DNA of 64,000 bases from Pseudogymnoascus destructans. Taxonomy: Eukaryota; Ascomycota; Leotiomycetes; Thelebolales; Thelebolaceae. Each line of letters starts with the position of its first letter. Position 1 is the stretch's first letter. The position numbers and the translations under genes are program-made. The stretch covers positions 248,001 through 312,000 of the forward strand of contig NW_020167530.1 in assembly GCF_001641265.1 (NCBI RefSeq), in the 5' to 3' direction. Below, in pieces: positions 9,654 to 21,564 of this stretch. The notes beneath the pieces were generated by a model, which saw only the letters and a program-made list of their open reading frames with translations, ran no database searches and was not told where the DNA came from.

Positions 9654-9731
9654 TTGGCTCGTTAACCTTTCCAAAAGGGGGTTGGCGGGCGACTGGGTAG
9701 ATGGAGTTTTATTACCCATTTACTGGGTATA

Positions 9732-12700
9732 TGGAGTTTTTGCCCATAAAATAATGGTAAGTCAGAGTCTATCTCGGGTTTCCCGAGCAACAACAAGAAA
9801 GTCGTCCTTATTTTAATTTCTTCTGTTTCATTTTCTGCGAGGCATGTTCAATTTCCTATGGCCGCATATGTTTGGCCACCCTCCCTTTTCACCTATTGGC
9901 CCGTTTTCTCGGACTCGCTTCTCAGGTTAACAGGAAGAAACAGAGGTATAGTATAATGCGGGGGCTATAAGAAGGAGAGTAGTATCCAGCAATCTAGCGA
10001 CACATCCATATATAGGTATCCATACCTCAATACGTGCTGTGAAATTGCGGGCACACGACAGTATCCTGTTTTTGGTTTGTGTTCGGATACTCTATTTACT
10101 GTACTGCGGTGGCGGCCTCTCATATGGCCTCGCCTAGGTGTCAAAAGCGAGGCGACCCCTCACGACTCGGGCGCTGTCATATATCACTTTTTATTATTAC
10201 GCTCGCACATTAAACCCCCAAGAACCCAATTCCTTTCCAATCTTTCAGTAATCGCGAGGCTGCCTTCGGACTCCTGTGCATTGATTTCGAGGCAACGAAA
10301 GACTCGAGTGAGCCTGAAGGTTGGGTAATTGGGCTAAGGCTGCAGAAAAACGCAGAAGAATCAGCCTTACTATAGGACTGGGTTTCCCGAAGCATTTCTC
10401 ACTGCCCTTCAAAGTGTGCTCCTCAAGGGCTCGGTGAAGCTGCCCAAGATATGCTGGCAGATCTATTCGCGGGACACCAGCGCATGACCAGGCGCTGACT
10501 CGGCATACGCATTCTCGAAGATACTGAGCAATCAGACTCCAAAGCATCAAAACCCCCAACCCAGCTTCGCAGATTGAAGGCCCGTCTGCCATTAAGAACT
10601 GCCTCATTCCAGAATCTGGCATTGGGACTCCAAGACCCGAACGCCTTGCTGGCCTATTCTAAACGCGTGACTTCTGAACCCTATAGTGGGTCGTCCATAG
10701 GATTGGTGGTGACAGACCGCCAACTCCAAAGCTCCGACGCCGGGATTTAGGAGTCACCCCTTGCTTCGGGTTTCTGGACGCTGACACTTCACGATGTCGT
10801 GGCGAGGCAACCAGAGTTCTCCCGCCGAGGCGCTGTCACACCGCCGTCGACAACGAATCGCAAAAGACGCATCGTGAGGTATGTCAGACTTTCCGGTACG
10901 ACGCCACGGTTGTGGGGGCGGAGCGCGGATGGTCGACAGCAGTTGGTCAAATCTGGCATAGTTCATAATCCCCAAATGTCTCGTGAGAGACCCACTAATG
11001 GGTTCGCCCCGCTAGCGTCTCTATAGCGCTTCATCCCACCGTTCCCCGGACTAGTTCGACTAGGCGCCAGCTAGCGACTCTGTCGATTGGCTAGACGCGA
11101 ATTAGCTATAGGTTCAGCGCCCTTCGCAATCCGGGCCTCTATCTGCAACTGGGTGGCAATGCCGGAATGCTTGGCGAACTGGTGGAAGCGACCTGGAGGA
11201 AGTCTCACCCGAAACATGGGTTGTGCGAGCTTTTGTCGGCCCCTTACGCGGCTTAATACGACGAATTGGGGCGGAGAGAAAGGGTCGAGGCATTTCGTTC
11301 GACACGAGAATCCGTGAGGCAACCAGAATTCCTTGTTCAGGGTGGGGGAGATGACCACTTGGTCAGACACACCGAATAGTGAGGACGTTTCTCAATATTT
11401 GGGCCGGAGCCCCATAATTTAACGGGAGGCTCCGGGTTTGACGCGGCGCCACAGCATAATGAGATATTGAGGCATGTGTCGATGTTGAGAGGAGGTGGCG
11501 AAATTAGCGTGAGTCGGGTAAAGCTGGGCGTGCTATTTAATGCCAAAGAAATAGGGGTTGGCAGCTCTGGTGGTAATATCTTCTCCTGTGCAGTAAGTAT
11601 CTGGGACTTGGAACTTGTAGCTTGGATATATCGCCACTGAGAGGATGCATACGATCGATGATGCATGTCGCCCCTGACTTGATTAGTAGAGACGCGCGGA
11701 GATTACTAAAATGCTTCCGTGGGTGCCGGCATGGGATGACTGAGATATGTATCACATTTACTAAAAACAGTTAGTAAATGTGATACATATCTCAATCGAG
11801 CCCCTAGATCCGATTTGATTTGTGGTCACACTTAGGCTTTACTGTATATGCTTTCTCCTTATTCACACAAAATCTCATGTCCACAACGACAACAATTTGA
11901 GACAGAATAAAGAAACCCATTCTTGTAAAACAAAATATATGTCTGCCTCTCCTGTCACGACCCTCCCCTTATTCGCCCTGATTCACTATCTCGCAATTGT
12001 AGAACTCACAGACAGTGCCCGTAACGTAACCCGTATCTCGAGTTGTTAGAATAAGCAAAAAGCAATATTTCAGCCTCGCAGCGAACTGTGTATGGTATCC
12101 ACATGGTGGCAAATTTTCCCCATACACACATACCGCCACTGACTAAGCCACTTATCTCCGACTCTGTGCATAAACCAAGTCGAGCCACCACAGCTATCAG
12201 ATCGTGGCTGGAGTCTCAGATTGCAGTTTACTGGCTGCACCAAGGCTCCCAGAACCAATGGAAGCGTTTCGCACACGACCGTCGCCGGGGCACCCTGGCA
12301 CGGCGGCTGTATGCGCGGAAGATGTGCGGTGGAACGTTCCGCCGTGGGAGTTGTTTGGTGTATTCAACGGTTGCGGGGTTTTTATATTACGCAGCTGCTG
12401 ATTTTTTCCTTGCTGCGTTCGCGGGATTTTGAGGATAGCGTAGTAGGATGAGTTTCTTGTTCCAGAGAGTACGCCGTAGAGTCACGCCCTTGGATCCGAG
12501 ATAGAGTGAGGAAAGTATATGGTATCTGCACCCGGTGACTGCTTCTATGAGTCTTTTTATGCGCATGCCCCGATAATATCCAATGGTTCTCATCGTAGAA
12601 AACGTTCTTCTCACATGTAACAGCCCATCCACTCACCGCGCGACATAGTTGAGAAATCAAATCTCGCACCACCTTCCTATATGTGACGAGTTACAAAAAT

Positions 12701-14456
12701 CATTTGCGACAGATCAACAGGGGTTTCGCCCGCAAAATCCAGGCACAATACAACCACGCTACAACCTTAATCTCGTAGAACCCCCCCCACAGCCCCCACA
12801 GCCCCCACAGCCACTCCAGTGCACCTTTTATAGTTTGAGGCATCCAAACCAAATTAACGCCTAGGCAGACAACAAACACCACGGCCTATAACCGGCCCGA
12901 GAACTGGCGAGAGACGGGATTCGAAAATCCGCAGTAAGGCACGGCACTCCGCCATTTCTACAGTAGAGTGCATGCCTACCTTCTCCCCCCAGCCGCTTCC
13001 GCAGCCTCGTTTGTTTCGCCGGTTTCGTTTCCAAATTCCGCCAGATACGGATGGGGCACTCCGAATTATCAGCCGCAACCCCCCCCCACCCCGCGCACCG
13101 GTTCGCGCGCGCAGTCATGCACCCCGCAGAAGGCTCGTGGGATGGAAGCCTTTGGAGGTTTGGGGGTGGCTATGGGGACGACTACCTGCTCAGCCGTTTC
13201 GTAACTTAGCGTTCTTCGGTTAGGGTGTGGATGAGATGGTAGTCAGCTACGCCGTATAGAGTACACCACCACCTCTCCCAACCAACCCAGCGAGTCGGCC
13301 TGATCGTGATGCTTACGGTAATCATGACAAACTCTTGACACCGTCAGCCGCCCTCGGTGAGAGAGAGATGAAGAAAGGAACGTGTGACTCCCCTCCAGCT
13401 CATCAGTTGCCTAGACGCCTGCGGCGCAGCTGAACGCGTTGGAGGTATTGCGTATAGCGCGGTGTTGGCAGGTGAACCGTTTGATGGGGGAGCACGCGCA
13501 TCTTATGGCCTCGAGATAGACGGCCTCCTTCCCAGCCCTATGGACTGGCGCCTAGAACTTGGAGCTGACGCGATGGGGAATGATTGTTGCTGGTAGCTAC
13601 TGTTGGTGTCTTGAGCTGATAATCCGCAGGCGCGGTTATCGGAATAAGCTCCACTACGCTTGCGCGTATCAGGTGTTATTAACCATTCATTTTGGGGGCC
13701 GTTTCTGATTCGAGGGCCGTTTCCGATTCGGGGGCCGTTGGTTGGAGTTGGGAGGGATTGGAGCTCCAGAAGGATTCGGCGAGATTGGAAGGATTGGCGT
13801 TGGATGTTTTAGTTGTGTACAGTATTTCTGGTTGGCAAAAGCTCGCTATCACATCTGAGATTATGCACTGGTATTTTTATGGCGGAGGCTTATTTTATGG
13901 AGACGAGGCTGGCCACCCACAGCGCTTAAGGTTGGAAGTGTTAGCGACTGAGCAGCCCTAAGAACCGCTTCATTCGCTTCCGACATTATGCATTGTGGCG
14001 CTGTGTGATGGCGGCGGATAGGATGGGTCGGGATGGTGCAGGTGATGCCGGCGGCCGTGCTTGGACATGTTGGTCGAAAACGCTCACCGAGATGTTCCAT
14101 TAGGCTGACCATGCTGACCATCCTTGTTAGGGCGGGATGTTATGGATCCTATGGCTGTTTGGCCGCCCACGCTATGCCCCAGCCCCAGCCTATGCAGGCC
14201 CTGTTCAACCAATAGTAAAGTCACATTGTCTATTTCGCTCCTATTGGCTTGGCTGCTGGGTTTTGCGAACTACCTGCTAAAAGTTACTCCTCGTCATTTT
14301 ACCTAAAAGACCTCATTCCCATACTTCAGTATTGCTGTTTCCGACCTCTATCTGTCGCTATATTGTTATTGTTTTATTCTCATGTCTTCGGGCCTTCTTA
14401 ATTGTTGAGGTTGAGCATTGATCATCCCACTCTACGAGTACCTGGCGTATACTGCT
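9732..14456. other. 4.7-kb region with no recognisable gene
   Basis: No open frame here resembles a known protein and I found no consistent exon series. It contains a perfect 24-bp inverted repeat at 11741-11794, a short CCCCCACAG tandem near 12784, and three copies of a GGGGGCCGTTTC-like unit near 13690-13735. It may be old, decayed repeat sequence. Confidence 0.5.
11741..11794. repeat. Perfect 24-bp inverted repeat with 6-base loop
   Basis: TGAGATATGTATCACATTTA continues with CTAA, and after AAACAG the exact reverse complement follows. It could be a small foldback element or the joined ends of a transposon. No target duplication is obvious. Confidence 0.85.
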
Positions 14457-17400
14457 ATGCACCTCGCCTCCCCCGCTCTCCACGTTCATAAGCAGCAGCT
14501 TAATGAGCACTCGCGCTATCTCCCCTCGCAAATGTCAACAAGGAACGCGATCGACGCAAACGCCACCTTTCAGAACAACTGGATTAAGTTGTTGCGCACG
14601 AGACGTGGCTCGTCAGCGCCATTATTGAAATGCCCGTATTGCCATGACCCGCCGACATTTACGGAGGAAAATGATCTGTGGCATCATGTGAAGAAGACCC
14701 ATGCCGTTCACATTCCTAGGGATGAGTCGCGCGTAAAGCGTTTCCGGGATGAGGTCTTGGCGAGATCTAGGGCTCTCTCAAAGTACGTGGGAACAAAATT
14801 CTATGGGGGGAAATCTCGACCTCGGGGATATCTAATGGGCTATTATTAGTGATTATGTGGAACGCGGCGCTGATCTAATGAACAGGAAAGAAGCCACTTC
14901 ACCAGAACCCCCAAGGTTACCCACCGATGGACAGCTGACCGCAAGCAAATTGGAAGACCTGCAGAAGGCGGAGCTAGCAAGCAGCAATGCGGCGAAGCGG
15001 CAGCCTGTGATGAGTAATACGTTTTTGGCAGACGAGCAAGATTATAAAAAGCAAGCAATCGGCCTGGGCAAGTGCCCGTCGTCGTCTCACTCACAGGGTT
15101 CTAACCCGCCGCGCTCGCAAGCCTTGCCAGCCTCTCGCAGAGCCGCATCTTCTCCCACGCAAGGCAAGGCCCGAGACTCTATGGAATTTTTGTCGCGTGG
15201 ACCTACCACTTCGGGAAAGCGTCTGTTTAATCCGTCCGAGCCGAGTTCGCCTCAAGCCCAGAATGTAAGTTCACCGGGCGGAAGCGCTCAAGCGCGACCT
15301 GCTCATCAGATCCGCAAGCGTCTGTCAAACCCACAACATGTGGCTGCCACGGCCACGGAGAAACCGGCGCCGTCCTTCGCCCGGGGAACCCTGCCCGGAG
15401 ACATCCTGATGTCTGGAAACCCCCAAGGTCCTCAGGGTGCCCAGCTGTCCTCACCTACCTTTGACCACACTCGGATGGTTAGCCAACCAGAAACACGCCC
15501 CATATCTCAGGAACAACTAGTAGCTGAGGTTAAAGGAATATATGTCGGACTAGTAATGGTCGAGGGCAAGTGCATCCAAGTAGATTTAAAGCAAGCTCAG
15601 CTCGCAAAAGAAGCACCACGTGGCACCCAACCCAAACTGAATAATGAGCAGTATCAGGCCTTAATCGCCTTGCATAGGACTTTACTTCACGAACACCACG
15701 ACTTTTTCCTTGCATCTCAGCACCCTTCCGCTACGCCTGCTGTTCGACGCCTGCCACTTAAGTATGCTATGCCAGCGAGACTTTGGCGCCATGCCATCCA
15801 TAGCTTCCTCGAGCTTCTCCGCAACAGACTTCCCGCGTCTCTCGATTATATGCTCGCCTTCATATATCTAGCTTATTCTATGATGACGCTTCTTCTAGAG
15901 ACTGTCCCAGCATTCGAGGATACGTGGATTGAATGTCTCGGCGATTTGGGTAGGTACAGAATGGCGATAGAAGACGACAACGTCAGGGACAGGGAGGTTT
16001 GGGCCCAGGTCGCCCGACAGTGGTATCTGAAGTCCGCCAACCGCTCCCCCATCACCGGACGTCTATACCACCATCTCGCAATCCTAGCCCGTCCCGACGC
16101 GCTCCCGCAACTCCTCTACTACGGAAAGTCCCTCGCAGTCCCCATCCCCTTCACTGCAGCCCGCGAGTCCATCATGACGCTGTTCGAGCCAACACTGAAC
16201 CCAGTAGCCGGCAAGCCCCGCTTCTCCGCAGTCATCACCGCAATCGTGCGCTCCCACGCCACCATCTTCACAGGCAAGTCCCTAGATACGTTTGAAGAGA
16301 CCCTCGGGGAGATCAAGGGCAATCTCGACGGGCACATTGGGCGCATCACCAAGAAATACCTCGAACAGGGGTACTACATCGCCATCAGCAACTGCATCGC
16401 CCTCCTCGGCTACGGCGCAGACGACAACCCCCTCGCCCTCCTGCTGAAGCCCCAACCCACCTCCGCCAACACCCTCATGACCGACGCCAACGCCGACTCC
16501 ACCCCCACCCCCGCCCTCTCCGCCACCTTCACCGCCTCCCTCCGCCTCTTCACCCAAGTCGCCAAAATCCACCTCGACCGCATAGGCGACATTAATACCC
16601 TCTCCTTCCTCCACGTCACCCTCGTCTTCATCCGCCACCTCTCCCGCCACCCCGCCGCCGCTTCCCTCATCTACCCCCACTTCCCATGGACGAACCTCGT
16701 CCGCGCCCTCAACGCCCTCACCGTCCTCTACCCACCCACACGCGCCGCCATCGAATCCCCCACAATCCCCATCCCGGACTCTGGTCCCTCACCCGCCCGC
16801 CAAGAAACCACACCGCACACACCTCCTCCTCCCACCGCACCGCTTGACCCGTCGCAGCTCGACATTGCAGGCGCCCACGACGCCGTCGCGCCTGCGAAGG
16901 ACATCTTCCGCCCCTTCCCCGAGGAGTTCGCTATGCAGGGCCTTGGGTTCACGGCGGGGTACTTCCCGGAAAACTGGTTCGCGAACGAGAATGTCGAGCC
17001 AGAAACGCATTACCTCGAGGCAGAGAGCATGCGCTCCCAGCACCGCCCCGAACGCGTACTCTGGCTCGGCGTGCAGATTGCGAGACTAGCGCCGGAGTGG
17101 ATGGGATATAGTAGCGTGGATGGGTATACGTTTTCCGTTGGGGAGAAGGCCAAGGAGTATGTGGGGGGTGATGAGGAGGGCGAGAGTGGAAGCGGCAGTG
17201 GCAGCGAGTACGGCGACGAGATCGATAGCGACCAAGGCAGCAAGGCGAGGAGCGAGAGCGAGACGCTGACGATGGACGTTGATGATCGACTAGTGAGCGA
17301 GCAGGGCGATGAGGGGAGCCTGTCTTTTTTAGATATGCGCGATGCTGGGAATACTTCTGGTGGGCTGGAGGCGGGGGACGCGGTTGGAGATGTTGGGTAA
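14457..17400 (+). CDS. Est1-type DNA/RNA-binding domain protein with N-terminal C2H2 finger
   Basis: Two exons, 14457-14782 and 14850-17400, are joined across a 67-bp intron (donor GTACGT, acceptor TATTATTAG), giving 958 residues. The start could instead be the ATG at 14532. The N-terminal part has a C2H2-like finger, CPYC followed by H-x4-H. After a long disordered Ser/Pro region, residues of about 380-660 match the helical EST1/SMG7-type domain of fungal proteins (LHRTLLHEHHDFF, LWRHAIHSFLELL, GRLYHHLAILARP, ARESIMTLFEP). A conserved block near residues 800-850 contains GFTAGYFPENWF, and the tail is acidic and Ser/Gly rich. Relatives act in nonsense-mediated decay or telomere biology; which applies here is not clear. 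Without the intron the first frame ends at 14849. Confidence 0.8.
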
Positions 17401-18309
17401 CATGGGTGGGGGTGGGGAGGGGGTGTGATTGGGGGTATGGGATTGGCGGGTGGGAGGCGCGGGTGTGATTTAGGTTTATTTTATTTGCAGCTATTTTTAA
17501 GTGTTGGTTTTGGGTTGGGTGCGTGATATGTGTGTGTGATGCCGTGGGGCAAGTTCATGTAAGAAGAAAGCTACGGGCCGGCGCGCACTCATCTCGGATA
17601 CGTTTTGACGTAATTACCCAAAGAGGAAATTCAAAGCTACTCCTCCCCCACATCCATGCCCAACCGCCCCCCCCCCCCCCACCCCCGGGGCCCAAGGGAA
17701 GTATGCGGCTAACTTTGCGGTGTATCAGCGCCATGGAAGTGGCGGTTCCACCAGAGTGCGAGGCCATCAGACTAGTTCTTGAAGTTATCTAGGCTCGGCT
17801 AACTCATTGAGAACGAGTTATGTTCCAATTATCGGGAGAGCTACCGTACAAAATATTTGTATGGAAAAAGGATGCTTGGCCCCGATATCAGCAGGTATAA
17901 AGGACACACTACGGACTTCGTTGCCTAGGTCTTGTAGAGTAGAAAAGGGGGATGAAATGTATTGACTTCCGTGCCCTGCGGGCATGGAGTTCCAGGCCCG
18001 CAATGGCCATCCGACAACTCCTCCCCGTCAACCATGCATAGTGAGAATCACGCAAAGTCGAGCATCAGACAAGCAGTGAATAAAGTCTAACAGTTTATTG
18101 GATCGAGCTACCACTATCTATTTCCCCCCATAAACAAACATAGTAAAATGGCGGTTGAAGCCCTACTCCTTTTTCCTATCCTGGAATTATTCTCCCTACC
18201 CAAAGACGCCGCGTGCGTGGTTAAAACGCTGGCTCAGTAAATCCGAAAAACGCCCGTCTAATGCTCGTGTTGAGTACATTACGTCGTGCTAAAAGAAGAG
18301 GCGCACGCC
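17401..18309. other. Intergenic spacer between convergent genes
   Basis: This 0.9-kb spacer lies between the 3' ends of the Est1-type gene and GCV2. It contains a C-rich run near 17667-17690 and otherwise nothing I recognise. Confidence 0.6.
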
Positions 18310-21300
18310 TTACTCAATAGAGTCGACGGGGCTGCAAGTGCAGAAAAGGTTCAAGTCTCCGTATGCTAGTTTGTATGTTAGAAATGCAACATGTAAAAAG
18401 GGGGGGGATGTAGACTCACAATCATCCAACCTCGTCACAGTAGGCCAGAACTTCTTCTCCTTCAACCACTCTGCTGGGTACGCAGCCTGCTCGCGTGTGT
18501 AACTCCTGTTCCACTCGCCCACAAGCAAATCCCTCTGCGTATGCGGCGACATCGTCAGGACATTCTCCCCCTTGGCCACACGGCCCTCCTCCACATCCTT
18601 AATCTCCCCGCGAATCGCAATGAGCGCGACCGCAAAGCGGTCCAGCTCCTCCTGGCTCTCCGACTCCGTCGGCTCAATCATGAGAGTGTTCGCCACGGGC
18701 CAGCTCATCGTCGGCGCGTGGAACCCAAAGTCCTGCAGACGCTTGGCAATGTCGATAGCCTCAATTCCAGCCGTCTCCTTGAAGCCGCGAACGTCAAGGA
18801 TGAACTCGTGAGCGCAGCGTCCTGCGTCGTTGGTGTACAGGATCGGGTAGTGATCACGCAGACGCGACATCAGGTAGTTGGCGTTCAGGAGAGTGATCTT
18901 GGTGGCGTGCGTCAGACCGCGGCCGCCCATCATCTTGACGTAAGACCAGGAGATGGGCAGGATGCTTGCGCTACCCCAGGGGGCGCCGCTGACGGGCGCG
19001 ATGGCGTGCTCACCGCCGGTGGCAATGAGAGGGTGGCCGGGCAGGAAGGGTGCGAGGTGCGACTTCACACCGATGGGGCCGACACCCGGTCCACCACCGC
19101 CGTGGGGAATACAGAAAGTCTTGTGCAGGTTAAGATGGCAGACGTCAGCGCCGATCTCCCCGGGAGAGCAAAGACCGATCTGGGCGTTCATGTTGGCGCC
19201 ATCCATGTAGACCTGTCCGCCGTGCTGGTGGACCAGCTCACATGCCGCCTTGACCTCGGGCTCGAAGACACCGAAGGTGCTAGGGTATGTGATCATGATA
19301 GCCCCGAGCTGGGCGCTGTGCTTCTCGCACTTAGCCTTCAAGTCGGCCATGTCCAGGTTACCGGTCTTGGTATCACACTTGATCGTCACAACGCGCATGC
19401 CTGCCATCGCAGCCGAGGCGGGGTTGGTGCCGTGCGCGGAGACGGGGATGAGGCAGATATCGCGCTTGGCGCCGCCCTGCTGCTCGTGGAACTTGCGGAT
19501 GACACGGAGACCGGCGAACTCGCCCTGTGCTCCGGAGTTGGGCTGAAGAGAGACGGCGTCGAAACCGGTGATGGTGGCGAGGTCCGACTCGAGCTCATCG
19601 ATAAGAGTCTTGTACCCCGTGGCTTGGTCGACGGGGGCGAATGGGTGGATGGATGAGAATTCGGGCCAGGTGACGGGGATCATCTCCGTGGTGGAGTTAA
19701 GCTTCATGGTGCAAGAGCCGAGGGGAATCATAGAGTGGGTCAGCGAGAGATCCTTCGACTGGAGGTGGTTGATGTAGCGCAGAAGCTCGGTCTCAGAGTG
19801 GTGAGAATTGAAGACTGGGTGGGTGAGATACTCCGATGTGCGGATGAGCGGCTTTGAGGTCTTAGCAGTCGTGCCGTTGAGCTCCTTGCCGATTTGGGAA
19901 AGCTGGATATCTGCCTTCTTTGGCGCAAACTGGGTGAAGATGGAGAGGAGGTCTTCGAGATCGTGCCCCTCGATAGTCTCATCCAGGGTGATTCCAATAC
20001 GGCTCTCATCGAACATTCTCAAGTTAATCCCACGCTCCTTGACTGCCCATGAGAGTACCTCTTGAGCCTTTCCGTTGCCAACATTGACAGTAATAGTGTC
20101 GAACAGCGCCCTGCCCTCGTCATCCTTGCCTCTTGACCCCGTCTCGAAGCCAAGTCTCTTGATGCCCTCCTCGAGGATTCTAGTGCAAGCAATGGTCCTC
20201 TCAGCGATAGCCTTGAGGCCCTTTGGACCGTGGTAAACGGCGTAGAAGGCACTCATGTTGGCCAAGAGGGCCTGAGCTGTGCAGACATTGCTCGTGGCCT
20301 TCTCACGTCTGATGTGCTGCTCACGAGTCTGGAGAGCCAATCTCAGTGCGCGGTCGCCGAGTCTGTCCTTCGACACGCCAATGAGGCGGCCGGGGATCTT
20401 GCGCTTGTACTTCTCAGAGACGGAGAAGAATGCCGCGTGAGGTCCACCATATCCGAATGGGACACCAAAGCGTTGCGCATTTCCGAAAGCGATGTCTGCG
20501 CCAAACTCTCCGGGCGGGGTGAGAACAGTAAGGGCGAGCAAGTCCGTTGCTACACTGAGTGTGGATCCGTGTCCGTGGACGATGTCTGCCAAGGCTTTGA
20601 AGTCCTCAACTCCACCTTCAGTATCAGGATATTGAACCAGAACACCAACGAGGTCATCTCCAAGCTCGTTGACACGCGCGCTGCCATCTTTCAGCACGTC
20701 TCCGGTCTCGATTTTGATACCGAAACCATCGGCTCTGCTCTGCAGAACGGAGACGGTCTGTGGGTTCACAAGGTGACTAACGAAGAAGGTCTTGTTTGCT
20801 CTCTTCTGCTTCGAGGCTGGAAGCATGTTCATGGACAATGTCATGGCCTCAGCTGCGGCAGTTGGCTCATCCAACAATGAAGCGTTCGCAATAGGCAACG
20901 CGGTGAGGTCAGATACCATGGTCTGGAAGTTGAGAAGCGACTCGAGACGGCCTTGGCTGATCTCGGGCTGGTATGGCGTGTAGCTAGTATACCACCCTGG
21001 GCTTTCCAAGACATTACGCTTGATAACTTCTGGAGTCCTCGTTCCAGCATATCCGCAGCCGATGTAGCTGCGAAGGATCTTGTTCTTCGAGGCGATTGAT
21101 TTAAGGCGTGTGGTGAGTTGCGACTCGGAGTACCCTTCCTCATTGATAGGAAGGTTATCCACCATGACGCCCTTGCTTGGGCCATCGATCTTCAGTTCCT
21201 TCGCAGTAAGGATAGACGACGGTACCACTGACTCTACGAACTCATCAAGGCTCTTTACGGGTGGGTTCAGAACCTTGAGCATCGCCTCAGTCGCCGACGG

Positions 21301-21564
21301 GGTAGGTCCGATATGCCTCCTGGCAAAAGAGTCAAGTGGTGCAAAGACATCACGTTCCTCCTTTGGTGATACTGCCCGGTATGCTGGGTCCTCAGGTGAG
21401 CTTTTGTAGTAGGTTCGGAGACCAGCAGAGGCTGTGGTTGTCACAGAGAGTGGGCACTGGTTACTAGCCCACGCCCGTGATCCTCTGGATAAGGGAGCTC
21501 TGGGCCGAGAGCTCGAGGTCAATTGGCGCAAATTCGTGCGCATGGCACCTCGGATAGCTGCCAT
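18310..21564 (-). CDS. GCV2: Glycine dehydrogenase (decarboxylating), P protein of the glycine cleavage system
   Basis: This mitochondrial pyridoxal-phosphate enzyme decarboxylates glycine and passes the aminomethyl group to the lipoyl H protein, feeding one-carbon metabolism. The N terminus is rich in Arg and Ser without acids, like a mitochondrial presequence. Both homologous halves of the eukaryotic enzyme are present. The PLP lysine is K815, in NLHKTF, followed by the glycine-rich PHGGGGPG. The frame is open throughout, but the segment 18366-18419 has a GTGAGT donor and an AG acceptor. Removing these 54 bp joins RLDD directly to SYGDLNLFCTC, the usual fungal end, so I regard it as an intron. 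The mature coding sequence is then 1066 residues. Confidence 0.97.
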   Translation of the reverse strand: MAAIRGAMRTNLRQLTSSSRPRAPLSRGSRAWASNQCPLSVTTTASAGLRTYYKSSPEDPAYRAVSPKEERDVFAPLDSFARRHIGPTPSATEAMLKVLNPPVKSLDEFVESVVPSSILTAKELKIDGPSKGVMVDNLPINEEGYSESQLTTRLKSIASKNKILRSYIGCGYAGTRTPEVIKRNVLESPGWYTSYTPYQPEISQGRLESLLNFQTMVSDLTALPIANASLLDEPTAAAEAMTLSMNMLPASKQKRANKTFFVSHLVNPQTVSVLQSRADGFGIKIETGDVLKDGSARVNELGDDLVGVLVQYPDTEGGVEDFKALADIVHGHGSTLSVATDLLALTVLTPPGEFGADIAFGNAQRFGVPFGYGGPHAAFFSVSEKYKRKIPGRLIGVSKDRLGDRALRLALQTREQHIRREKATSNVCTAQALLANMSAFYAVYHGPKGLKAIAERTIACTRILEEGIKRLGFETGSRGKDDEGRALFDTITVNVGNGKAQEVLSWAVKERGINLRMFDESRIGITLDETIEGHDLEDLLSIFTQFAPKKADIQLSQIGKELNGTTAKTSKPLIRTSEYLTHPVFNSHHSETELLRYINHLQSKDLSLTHSMIPLGSCTMKLNSTTEMIPVTWPEFSSIHPFAPVDQATGYKTLIDELESDLATITGFDAVSLQPNSGAQGEFAGLRVIRKFHEQQGGAKRDICLIPVSAHGTNPASAAMAGMRVVTIKCDTKTGNLDMADLKAKCEKHSAQLGAIMITYPSTFGVFEPEVKAACELVHQHGGQVYMDGANMNAQIGLCSPGEIGADVCHLNLHKTFCIPHGGGGPGVGPIGVKSHLAPFLPGHPLIATGGEHAIAPVSGAPWGSASILPISWSYVKMMGGRGLTHATKITLLNANYLMSRLRDHYPILYTNDAGRCAHEFILDVRGFKETAGIEAIDIAKRLQDFGFHAPTMSWPVANTLMIEPTESESQEELDRFAVALIAIRGEIKDVEEGRVAKGENVLTMSPHTQRDLLVGEWNRSYTREQAAYPAEWLKEKKFWPTVTRLDDCESTSPPFLHVAFLTYKLAYGDLNLFCTCSPVDSIE
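18366..18419 (-). other. 54-bp in-frame intron near the 3' end of GCV2
   Basis: The donor GTGAGT is at 18419-18414 and the acceptor AG at 18367-18366. The length is a multiple of three and contains no stop, so retention would insert 18 residues before the conserved C-terminal motif rather than truncate the protein. Confidence 0.8.

Larger units (their letters stand above)
9215..9729 (-). mobile_element. Non-autonomous pogo-like element (deletion derivative)
   Basis: The ends are imperfect inverted repeats of about 40 bp. The left end begins TACCCAGTAAAACAAT and contains a second ATACCCAGT; the right end, reversed, begins TACCCAGTAAATGGGT and also has an inner CTACCCAGT. TA dinucleotides flank both sides (9213-9214 and 9730-9731), as expected for pogo/Tc1 insertion. 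Inside, on the minus strand, only the zinc-knuckle C terminus of a transposase survives. Between the ends lie two 22-bp palindromes (9297-9318 and 9365-9386) separated by repeats of a CCCCCGTAAA-like unit, and a hairpin at 9616-9653. The ends are inferred from the repeat match alone. Confidence 0.6.

Noticed and set aside
12890..12945. GGGATTCGAAAATCC-like T-arm suggesting a tRNA
   Set aside because: The arm pairs imperfectly and no acceptor stem or anticodon arm could be drawn around it. No convincing tRNA was found in the window.
18541..19656. Plus-strand frame of 371 residues opposite GCV2
   Set aside because: It is the antisense shadow of the highly conserved, GC-rich P-protein coding sequence and has no recognisable domain.
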